Of a DNA stretch of 5,472 bases, positions 1-5,403 are shown one piece after another. Source of the stretch: Methanoculleus marisnigri (lineage in GTDB: Archaea; Halobacteriota; Methanomicrobia; Methanomicrobiales; Methanoculleaceae); NCBI GenBank assembly GCA_002503885.1, contig DASQ01000026.1:1-5472 (forward strand). Reading direction: 5' to 3'. The translations under genes and the position numbers were made by a program. Position 1 is the first letter of the stretch, and every line of letters starts with the position of its first letter. The notes under the pieces are model-generated. The model did no database searches and was not told the DNA's origin. It saw nothing but the letters and a program-made list of their open reading frames with translations.

Positions 1-346
1 TGTACGCCTCTTCAACGGACTTGAGGGTCTGCTGAGCGGTATCGCTGTGCAGCAATCCGTAGTTTTCGTTCGGCTTTGACTGCACGTAGGTGCTGCACTC
101 TTTGTAGGGGAAGTCCTTCTTCCGGGTGTAGGGAAGGTAGGATCCGACCAGGATGTCAACCCCCGAGGTGAGATCCGGCCGGAGGCCCAGAAGGATCTGA
201 CGGTTCTCCCGGTGCGTCGCATAGTGCTGCCGGACGTTGTACAGTCCTACATTGTACATGCTTTTAGCATGGTACGCGAGCGTGTCGAGGATCCAGAACG
301 TCTTCTGGGGAAGGCGCAGATAGTTGCTGACCACTCGCAGTGCCAT
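1..346 (-). CDS. tnpB: TnpB-like transposon RNA-guided nuclease, N-terminal part (cut by window edge)
   Basis: The minus strand stays open from ATG at 346 to base 1, giving 115 residues (MALRVVSNYLRLPQKT...). The central segment YNVGLYNVRQHY (residues 31-42) and the later HSDTAQQTLKSVEEAY (100-115) are typical of the N-terminal region of TnpB/OrfB proteins of IS200/IS605 and IS1341-type elements. TnpB proteins use an omega RNA made from the transposon right end to guide RuvC cleavage and help retain the transposon. Only the N-terminal recognition/wedge part is visible. The RuvC D-E-D residues and zinc finger (family length about 370-450 aa) lie outside, so activity cannot be judged. An in-frame TAA three codons upstream fixes the ORF opening. 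GAGG is only 2 nt from the ATG and a TATA-like box is about 28 nt upstream, so the message may be nearly leaderless. Family recognition is from memory of the motif and is strong. Confidence 0.87.
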   Translation of the reverse strand, partial: MALRVVSNYLRLPQKTFWILDTLAYHAKSMYNVGLYNVRQHYATHRENRQILLGLRPDLTSGVDILVGSYLPYTRKKDFPYKECSTYVQSKPNENYGLLHSDTAQQTLKSVEEAY

Positions 347-370
347 TACCTCTTATCTTTGGGGCTCATC

Positions 371-380
371 TATCTATAAG
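371..380 (-). promoter_or_regulatory. Possible archaeal TATA box for tnpB
   Basis: The minus strand reads CTTATAGATA, centred about 29 nt before the tnpB ATG at 346. Archaeal transcription usually starts about 25 nt downstream of the TATA box, which would put the start near 350. The transcript would then be leaderless or nearly so, matching the very short gap between GAGG and ATG. It also overlaps the stop codon (376-374) of the interrupted upstream gene. Confidence 0.35.
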
Positions 381-877
381 GTAACTCCCGCGGGGCGAAC
401 GTGTACGGGGCTTGATGCGGGCAATTCCTCCCCCCGCTTGCGCAGGGGGCCTCCTTGCCCGTCGTATGTGAAACAACCGGCATCGTTTTCAACATTGATG
501 AAGCCGCCCATGTGTTCATCGGTGATATTGGACTTAAAGACCACCTTTTGCCGAACCCACTCTGCACACTCTCTGGCAATCGCTTTTTGTGTCAGTTCAT
601 TTCTGAGTTTAATCTCATATTCAGTCCCATAAAGACTCCTTTCTCGTTGTAATTGAGGGATATAGAATTCTCTTCTCTCTTTTTTGGTTTTCTCCGTTAA
701 AAAGGTGGGTGATGTGAAAATAAAGCGTAAGTCGGCGATTTCTGTCAACTGGTCTTTTAGTTCCTGAAAGGCGTATATGGAAAAGTAGGAGGCAGCGATA
801 GCAACCTTGGTATCTCTTTTAATTGTAGCCTTTAGATCGTCTCTTAGGGTTTCGTTTATGTTATCAATTATTTTCAA
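374..877 (-). pseudogene. N-terminal fragment of phospholipase D-like/SNF2-type helicase, interrupted by TnpB element
   Basis: About 135 codons match, from memory, the N-terminus of a large (about 1000 aa) protein family with a PLD-like nuclease domain followed by an SNF2/DEAD-type helicase, found in restriction and anti-phage loci. Recognisable blocks are LKIIDNINETLRDDLK at the start, KVAIAASYFSIYAFQEL, LRFIFTSPTFL, and KERREFYIPQLQRERSLYGTEYEIKLRN followed by AIARECAEWVRQK; no helicase motif is present. The TTG at 877 is chosen as start because homologues begin at this point and GGAGG lies 6-7 nt upstream (888-882); an ATG at 919 would add 14 residues with no family match. Native sequence ends near 468-455, after which the frame reads through the G+C-rich element end for about 30 codons to TAG at 374. 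The native part is clearly more A+T-rich than the genes at 1211-5049, suggesting separate acquisition. The rest of the gene should lie beyond the element. Confidence 0.75.
431..449 (-). repeat. Subterminal hairpin of the TnpB element (GNRA-capped stem)
   Basis: Read on the minus strand the segment is CCCCC-T-GC-GCAA-GC-GGGGG: a 7-bp G:C stem with one bulged base and a GCAA tetraloop. GCAA/TTGC at 421-424 and 455-458 could extend pairing outside. It is placed where IS200/IS605 elements have the imperfect palindrome recognised by the Y1 transposase TnpA. It is followed on the minus strand by GGAGGAATTG, which resembles 3' ends of TnpB-associated right-end RNAs as I remember them; that resemblance is unverified. 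Confidence 0.55.
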
Positions 878-881
878 TGTA

Positions 882-888
882 CCCCTCC
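882..888 (-). promoter_or_regulatory. Shine-Dalgarno site deciding the TTG start at 877
   Basis: The minus strand reads GGAGGGGTACA-TTG. The purine-rich core is at normal distance from TTG 877 and no comparable site precedes the ATG at 919, so the TTG is the better start. Confidence 0.65.
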
Positions 889-934
889 AGCCACCGCAAT
901 TGTTGAAAATATTTACCAAGCACTATATGTATTC

Positions 935-949
935 TACGAAATAGTCGTA
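935..949. repeat. Short inverted repeat overlapping the minus-strand TATA box
   Basis: TACGA-aatag-TCGTA is a perfect 5-bp inverted repeat whose right arm overlaps the TATA element at 948-953. The position would suit a repressor operator, but a 5-bp palindrome can occur by chance. Confidence 0.25.
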
Positions 950-960
950 TAAACCCCTTT
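947..960 (-). promoter_or_regulatory. Archaeal BRE/TATA promoter of the interrupted helicase gene
   Basis: The minus strand reads AAAGGGGTTTATAC, a purine-rich BRE-like stretch followed by TTTATA. Transcription would begin around 923, leaving a leader of about 45 nt before the TTG at 877. A second weaker TATA-like run (ACATATAG) lies at 922-929. The promoter still faces the gene fragment and could read on into tnpB. Confidence 0.45.
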
Positions 961-1189
961 TGTGGCATCAAATGTGAATCGATCTAAAACTAGAACCGTT
1001 TATCATCGTTTCACACGGGTAAAGTTGGATTGCAGTTATCTGGCCTCAAGTACGCAGTAGTCAACCATAATGAGCAGGGTCCTCGGATGGTGTCCCGACA
1101 GGTTCCTCGATCTGGTTCCAATACTGTGTAATTCTATGCCTCCACAAAACCCAAACCGGCGCCTTTAATTCCCCCCGCAGGAATAAAAC
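961..1189. other. Non-coding spacer between divergent genes
   Basis: No convincing gene or RNA is seen. A 32-codon plus-strand ORF (1070-1168) has no ribosome binding site and no recognised similarity. Base composition is intermediate between the A+T-rich fragment to the left and the G+C-rich operon to the right. The spacer must hold the promoter for the operon starting at 1211. Confidence 0.5.
1164..1170 (+). promoter_or_regulatory. Possible TATA box for the nuclease-ATPase operon
   Basis: TTTAATT lies 41-47 nt before the ATG at 1211. Transcription would begin near 1190-1193, just at the 5' arm of the ribosome-site hairpin. AATAAAAC at 1182-1189 is an alternative that would give a leaderless transcript. 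Neither is a strong consensus match. Confidence 0.28.
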
Positions 1190-1203
1190 CCTCTAATGAG
1201 AGG
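1190..1203 (+). promoter_or_regulatory. Ribosome binding site inside a small hairpin
   Basis: CCTCT-AATG-AGAGG forms a perfect 5-bp stem with a 4-nt loop. The 3' arm GAGAGG (1198-1203) is the Shine-Dalgarno site, 7 nt before ATG 1211. The leader therefore carries its own anti-Shine-Dalgarno sequence, which could lower or gate translation. The pairing is visible in the sequence; a regulatory effect is inference. Confidence 0.4.
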
Positions 1204-1210
1204 CGGTTAG

Positions 1211-2344
1211 ATGGTCAGGTTCCTGCACACAGCCGATTGGCAGATCGGCATGAAAGCGGCGCATGCCGGTGAAAAAGCAAAAGCTGTCCGGCAGAAGAGG
1301 TTCGAGACGGCCGGCCGTATCGTTGAACTCGCCAAGGAGAAGGACGTTGACTTCGTGCTCCTCGCCGGCGACACGTTTGAGCACCACAACGTGGACAACG
1401 CCGCCGTGAAACGGACGGTCGATATCCTCAACCGGTTCGATCCGATCCCGGTCTACGTCCTGCCGGGCAACCACGACCCCATGGTGCCGGGGGGCGTCTG
1501 GGACCGGGATGCCTGGGAGCGGATCGGCCTCCACGTGACCCTGCTTGGAGAACGGCAGGAATACTGTTGCCGTGACGACGTCGTCCTCTACGCATGCCCG
1601 CTCACCCAGAAGCAGAGCGGCCTCGACCCGACTGCCTGGATCCCGAACCGTGAGGATGGTGATTCCCGTATCCGCATCGGCGTCGCGCACGGCTCCCTCA
1701 ACATCCTGCCGGGTACCGTAAATTTCCCGATAGCCGGCGATCGCCCGGAGCAGAGCGGACTTGACTATCTTGCGCTCGGCGACTGGCATGGCCACCGAAT
1801 CTTCGGGCGCGCAGTATACCCGGGCACGATGGAGCCCACCAGTTTCAGCGAGCAGGGCTCCGGGAGCGTGCTCGTCGTCGAGATCGACGAAGCCGGTGCC
1901 GAACCGCGGATTGAGGCCTGCCGTGTCAACGCCCTGACCTGGGCCGAACTCATCCCGCCGATCAGCACGACAGACGACGTCGAGATGCTCGATGCCGCCA
2001 TACAGTCCTTTGGTTCGCTAGCATCGCTCCTCCTCAAAGTGTCTCCGGATCTCGGTGGATGCACTGATAGCAAGGCCCTGGAACGCCTTGAGACACTGCA
2101 GGAGGAGCTCCGGGAGAGTGCCTTCTTCCTGGAGTGGACCGATCCCGTTCGCCAGCCCGTCGTCGGTGAGAGGCCGGCGCAGATCCCGGACGGGGTGCTC
2201 TGCCAGGTGGATGAGACCCTTGCCACCGTCCTTGATGGCCGCATTCCCGAAGGACCCGGGCACCAGTTCGCAGACCGGGACCCGGAGGTCGTTTTGGCCG
2301 CGCGAATGCTCCTGCACCGCCTTGCCGGGGGGCGGTCGGCATGA
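1211..2344 (+). CDS. Mre11/SbcD-like metallophosphoesterase (DNA repair exonuclease family, divergent)
   Basis: This 377-aa protein has the calcineurin-like phosphoesterase fold motifs in order: HTADWQ (6-11, D9), AGDTFE (52-57, D54), GNHD (86-89), AHG (159-161, H160) and LGDWHGH (189-195, D191, H193). In Mre11/SbcD these residues bind two Mn ions for 3'-5' exonuclease and endonuclease activity on DNA ends and hairpins. Two differ from the classic set: the His of D-x-H is Gln11, and the first His of GHxH is Asp191. I recall a subfamily with both changes, so they look like subfamily traits rather than damage. Residues about 240-340 would be the capping domain, and the C-terminal helix (about 357-371) could bind the ATPase coiled-coil base. 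The ATG at 1211 has GAGAGG 7 nt upstream. The gene overlaps the ATPase gene by 4 nt (ATGA), indicating one operon and one complex. Nuclease activity is likely but unproven; no signal peptide is seen, so it should act in the cytoplasm. Confidence 0.9.
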   Translation: MVRFLHTADWQIGMKAAHAGEKAKAVRQKRFETAGRIVELAKEKDVDFVLLAGDTFEHHNVDNAAVKRTVDILNRFDPIPVYVLPGNHDPMVPGGVWDRDAWERIGLHVTLLGERQEYCCRDDVVLYACPLTQKQSGLDPTAWIPNREDGDSRIRIGVAHGSLNILPGTVNFPIAGDRPEQSGLDYLALGDWHGHRIFGRAVYPGTMEPTSFSEQGSGSVLVVEIDEAGAEPRIEACRVNALTWAELIPPISTTDDVEMLDAAIQSFGSLASLLLKVSPDLGGCTDSKALERLETLQEELRESAFFLEWTDPVRQPVVGERPAQIPDGVLCQVDETLATVLDGRIPEGPGHQFADRDPEVVLAARMLLHRLAGGRSA

Positions 2345-5049
2345 TCGTCGAAGAGATCACGATCCGGAACTGGCGCAGTTACCGCGAACCGCGCACGTTC
2401 CGGTTCGGTGAAGGGTTCAACCTCCTGGTAGGCCGCAACGAGGCCGGGAAATCAACCCTGTTTGAGGCCTTCACCCGGGTCCTCTTCGACCGGCACACCT
2501 CTGCAGCTGAGAAGATCCGGCAGATCCAGCCGTTGGAAAGCTCGCTTGCCCCCGAGGCGACGATCGTCTTCCGGGTGAATAACGATAAATACAAAGTCCG
2601 GAAGCGCTTCCTTCAAATCCCCGTCGCCGAGTTCTCCACCTGGCGGGGTGACCGCTGGGAGCTCAAGCACGAGGGAGATGCGGCAGACAACGCAGCGCGG
2701 GAGGTCTTGCGGGGAGAAACACCCGCCCGGGCGTCGCAACCCGAGCACCGGGGACTCTGCCAGGCGCTCTGGTACCTCCAGGACGACACCCCTCTCCCGA
2801 AAGAGGCGTGGGCAGAGGGGGTGAAAGAGGGACTATCGGGCTTTGTCTCCCTGGTTGCGAGATCCCCGGACGAAGACCGGATTCTCAAGAAAATTGAAGA
2901 CGAATATGGGTCGTTCTACACTCCAAAGGGCAAGATAAAGGCAGGAAGCCAGCCGGATCTGCTCCAGAAGACGATCCCGGAGATCGAAGCGGAACTGCAG
3001 ATTCTCTATGAGCGTGACCGGGGCGTGGAAGACCTCCGCCTGGAACTGGAAGGTTTCGCCGAGGAGCAGCGGTGGAAAGACGAAACTCTCAAGGCTGCCC
3101 ACGCCGAAGTTGCCGGCCTTAAGCAGAAACTCGACGAAGGAGCCGCTCTGGAGGAGGAGAAGAAGCAGAAAGAAGAAACTCTGCGGCAGGCTAAAGCGGC
3201 CCGGGATACTGTCACGGGTGACGGTAAGGCGATAGATAAACGCATTAAGCAGATCGATGAGATGAATGAGGATCTGGCAGATAAACAGCGGGCGACAGAA
3301 GAACTCCAGGCCGATGCACGCATGGAGCAGAGAGCGGCTGAGAAGCATCGTGAAACCTGGAAAAAGACTCATGAGCCGGAATTGCAACAGGTGGAGCAGG
3401 AACTCGGCATCCTCCAGGCGATAGAGCGGACCCGGCGGCTCGAAGAGCAGATGACGAGTGTTCGGGAACAGATCGACCGTATCCAGACCACTGAGACGGA
3501 ACTCCGGGAACGGGAGCGTGAACTCTCCACAACGCCCCTGCCGACGAAAAAAGATATCGAAACATATCGGGAGCTGAAACTGGAACTGGCCACCGTCAGC
3601 GGCCAGATTGAGCAGGCTGCCATCCGTATCGGGTTCGATCTGCAGATGGAGAATACGTCGATCACCGCCGACCCGGATGCGGAACGTCTCACCGAGGATG
3701 GCGAGTACCTCATTCTCGGGCCGACAACGTTCACGATCGGTGACCTTGGAACGATCCGCGTGCGGGGCGGCGGTTCATCGCTTGAAGAACTGCAGACTAA
3801 GGCACAATCTCTCTCCGCCGAGTTTACGTCGCTCTTTGAACGCTCTGGAGTGACGGACGAGCAGGAACTCTATGATCTCCAGCAGCGCCGCCAGGATCTT
3901 GAGCGGGAGATCAAGCAGTTCAAGAAGACCTTTAAAGAACTCACTTCTGAAAAAGGACTTGAGCAACTCAAAGAAGATATTGCCCGGACCCGGCAGAAGA
4001 TTACAGACGAGAAGAGCAAGATCGGTGCAGTTCCTCCAGAATGGCAGCACCTTTCAGACGATGCCATCAGGGAAATGTCTGAAGATCTCAGCACGAAGAA
4101 AAAGGGACTTATCCAGACCATTGGGCGCGAACAGCAAAAGGAGGCTGAGGCCCGGACTGCCCATGCCGAAGCCTCCCGGAAAGCACAGGAAGCATCCAGC
4201 CGCCTGATCGAGCTCCGAACGCAGGTGAGAGGACTCAAGCAGGCGAATGCCGATGCACTGAAGTCGTACGGCACCTACGAGCACCTGCAGGAGACGCTCG
4301 CGAAAGAAACCGCAGCACTTGAGCGAGCAGAAGAGGATCTTGCAGCCCTCCTTGCCGAGTACAAAATTCGGGTTGAAGAGCCGAAGGCACAATACGGTAA
4401 GGCTCTGGAGATTGTCCGGAGTCTCGAAGAGCAGGTGCAGTCCGTCCGGGAGAAGATCATAGATAGAAGAGCCAGGATCGAGGCAGCGGTTTCCGAGGAC
4501 TTCTACTCCAGGATCGGAGACCTGGAAAACTCACTCGATGTCACGAGGCGCAACCTCAATCGGGTCACCCGGCAGGCCGAAGCCGCAAAACTCCTGCATG
4601 ATCTGGTGCAGGCATTCAAGAAGGAGCAGTCCACGGCGCTCTCCGGCCCGGTGGCTGACCAGGTGAACCGCTGGCTCGTGCAGCTCACCGACGGGTCATA
4701 TGATTCGATCCGGATGGATGAGAAGATCTTCCCCGTAGGCGTTTCAAATCCTCGGTATGATGAGACGTTGCCCCTGGAGTGTTTGAGTTACGGAACGCAC
4801 GAACAGGTTATCGTCCTCCTGCGCCTTGCAATGGGCGCCCTCTTAAGCAAAGACGAGCGTAACCTCGTCGTCATCGATGACCGACTGGTGAACGCCGACC
4901 CGATCCGGATGCGACGCCTCTGCCAGATCCTTGAGGAGGTGGCGACGAACCATTGCCAGGTCGTCGTCGCCACCTGCAACGAGACACCGTATGCCGGCGT
5001 CCGGGAGAAGACGATTATTCCGGTGCCGGGGGAAAAGCAGGAGGGGTGA
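2341..5049 (+). CDS. Rad50/SbcC/YhaN-like SMC-family ATPase, partner of the upstream nuclease
   Basis: This 902-aa protein has a split ABC-type ATPase head. The N-lobe carries Walker A GRNEAGKST (31-39) and a likely Q-loop near YLQDD (145-149). Charged coiled coil runs from about 205 to 425 and 480 to 755. The C-lobe carries the signature LSYGTHEQ (815-822), Walker B LVVIDD (842-847), D-loop VNADP (850-854) and a switch strand QVVVATCNE (873-881) with Thr-Cys in place of the usual His. The signature and switch resemble YhaN/SbcC more than classic Rad50. The only cysteines are at 140, 814, 861, 872 and 879, all in the head, so there is no CxxC zinc hook. Residues about 430-480 at the apex instead look beta-rich and glycine-rich (TIGDLGTIRVRGGG). 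It should bind the metallophosphoesterase at the base of the coiled coil and gate DNA access by ATP hydrolysis. The ATGA overlap with the preceding gene implies translational coupling. Full length and intact. Confidence 0.9.
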   Translation: MIVEEITIRNWRSYREPRTFRFGEGFNLLVGRNEAGKSTLFEAFTRVLFDRHTSAAEKIRQIQPLESSLAPEATIVFRVNNDKYKVRKRFLQIPVAEFSTWRGDRWELKHEGDAADNAAREVLRGETPARASQPEHRGLCQALWYLQDDTPLPKEAWAEGVKEGLSGFVSLVARSPDEDRILKKIEDEYGSFYTPKGKIKAGSQPDLLQKTIPEIEAELQILYERDRGVEDLRLELEGFAEEQRWKDETLKAAHAEVAGLKQKLDEGAALEEEKKQKEETLRQAKAARDTVTGDGKAIDKRIKQIDEMNEDLADKQRATEELQADARMEQRAAEKHRETWKKTHEPELQQVEQELGILQAIERTRRLEEQMTSVREQIDRIQTTETELRERERELSTTPLPTKKDIETYRELKLELATVSGQIEQAAIRIGFDLQMENTSITADPDAERLTEDGEYLILGPTTFTIGDLGTIRVRGGGSSLEELQTKAQSLSAEFTSLFERSGVTDEQELYDLQQRRQDLEREIKQFKKTFKELTSEKGLEQLKEDIARTRQKITDEKSKIGAVPPEWQHLSDDAIREMSEDLSTKKKGLIQTIGREQQKEAEARTAHAEASRKAQEASSRLIELRTQVRGLKQANADALKSYGTYEHLQETLAKETAALERAEEDLAALLAEYKIRVEEPKAQYGKALEIVRSLEEQVQSVREKIIDRRARIEAAVSEDFYSRIGDLENSLDVTRRNLNRVTRQAEAAKLLHDLVQAFKKEQSTALSGPVADQVNRWLVQLTDGSYDSIRMDEKIFPVGVSNPRYDETLPLECLSYGTHEQVIVLLRLAMGALLSKDERNLVVIDDRLVNADPIRMRRLCQILEEVATNHCQVVVATCNETPYAGVREKTIIPVPGEKQEG

Positions 5050-5086
5050 CAATCACATCCCCAGATCATTCCGGGCTCTCTTCTTT
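5043..5086 (+). terminator. Possible operon terminator: hairpin over the stop codon plus pyrimidine run
   Basis: GGG-GTGA-caa-TCAC-at-CCC (5043-5061) forms a 7-bp stem with a 3-nt loop and a 2-nt bulge, and includes the TGA stop at 5047-5049. A pyrimidine run CTCTCTTCTTT follows at 5076-5086, with TATAT after it. Archaeal termination mostly needs T-rich tracts, and this run is C-interrupted, so the call is weak. The hairpin could instead protect the 3' end. Confidence 0.35.
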
Positions 5087-5103
5087 ATATCTCGGCAAGC
5101 GAA

Positions 5104-5128
5104 AGTGATTAAAAGAGCTGGAATCACT
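5104..5128. repeat. Inverted repeat AGTGATT/AATCACT
   Basis: A perfect 7-bp inverted repeat with an 11-nt spacer (5104-5110 and 5122-5128). The six-base core AATCAC also occurs at 5051-5056 in the hairpin after the ATPase stop. It could be a secondary terminator, a regulator site or the edge of a decayed mobile element. It abuts the end of the small minus-strand ORF at 5128. Confidence 0.4.
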
Positions 5129-5262
5129 CAAATCGCGAGGGCCTGCTTGACTTGGAGCGGCTCCCTCATTGCGATGATCTTCTGTAGGAGCACTTCTCCC
5201 ATTGTTGATATGCGAAACGAGGTGACGTGCGGCACTCGCCTATATCTAGTACTCGTTGTCAT
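5128..5262 (-). CDS. Doubtful 44-aa ORF, possibly a gene remnant
   Basis: The minus strand encodes a short protein starting MTTSTRYRRVPHV and ending in an amphipathic helix-like segment, VLLQKIIAMREPLQVKQALA. Third codon positions in its second half are G+C-rich, as in real genes of the window, and a hairpin-forming inverted repeat follows the stop at once. No clear ribosome binding site precedes the ATG, and I do not recognise the family. It may be the end of a decayed gene or transposase, or chance. Confidence 0.22.
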   Translation of the reverse strand: MTTSTRYRRVPHVTSFRISTMGEVLLQKIIAMREPLQVKQALAI

Positions 5263-5383
5263 TTAACTCTATGAATTTCCTTTCCCGCCCTTCGCATCTC
5301 TCACGGCCTGCCTTCTGTGTGGGATCATATCCCGATCTGCACCATGGATTGCTTCACGCGAAACTACGAAATTTCAGTTCTGT

Positions 5384-5403
5384 TGAATAGGGCATGAATA
5401 GGG
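5384..5403 (+). repeat. Tandem direct repeat TGAATAGGG x2, 11-bp period
   Basis: Two exact copies of TGAATAGGG (5384-5392 and 5395-5403) are separated by 2 bp. The start-to-start spacing of 11 bp is one DNA helical turn, as expected for a direct-repeat operator. The second copy overlaps the possible start codon at 5394. Confidence 0.4.

Larger units (their letters stand above)
1..470 (-). mobile_element. IS200/IS605 (IS1341-type) element, left-end part
   Basis: The segment comprises the tnpB start plus about 110-120 bp of G+C-rich leader ending in a hairpin at 431-449. Beyond about 470 the sequence becomes A+T-rich and encodes an unrelated protein, so an element end lies near 455-470. IS200/IS605 elements have no terminal inverted repeats. 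They carry subterminal hairpins and insert 3' of a short target motif. One possible target motif on the minus strand is TTTCAC at 473-468, which would put the hairpin 18 nt inside the element. The exact boundary is inference. No tnpA is visible, and the right end is outside the window. Confidence 0.6.
5050..5393. other. Intergenic region downstream of the ATPase gene
   Basis: About 340 bp without a convincing gene. It contains the 3' hairpin and pyrimidine run, the AGTGATT inverted repeat, the doubtful minus-strand ORF and, near its right edge, the TGAATAGGG direct repeats. Composition is more mixed and A+T-rich than the operon. No tRNA, CRISPR repeat or further structured RNA is evident by eye. 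Confidence 0.5.

Noticed and set aside
455..652. Plus-strand 65-codon frame over the helicase fragment
   Set aside because: It is antisense to a clear family match on the minus strand and has no ribosome site.
1080..1130. GGTTCC-type repeats suggesting a tRNA T-arm
   Set aside because: No acceptor stem, anticodon stem or consistent spacing could be folded around them.
1070..1168. 32-codon plus-strand ORF in the spacer before the nuclease gene
   Set aside because: No ribosome binding site, no recognised similarity, and it overlaps the likely promoter of the operon.
1193..1795. 200-codon minus-strand frame opposite the nuclease gene
   Set aside because: It is the complement of a strongly motif-supported gene in G+C-rich DNA, where antisense frames stay open by codon bias. 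No ribosome site or recognised family.
2833..3387. 184-codon minus-strand frame opposite the ATPase coiled coil
   Set aside because: Its Leu/Phe-rich sequence is just the reverse reading of Glu/Lys/Gln-rich coiled-coil codons; not a membrane protein.
4931..5266. 111-codon plus-strand frame overlapping the ATPase 3' end
   Set aside because: Most of the first half lies inside the ATPase gene in another frame; composition and lack of a ribosome site argue against a gene.
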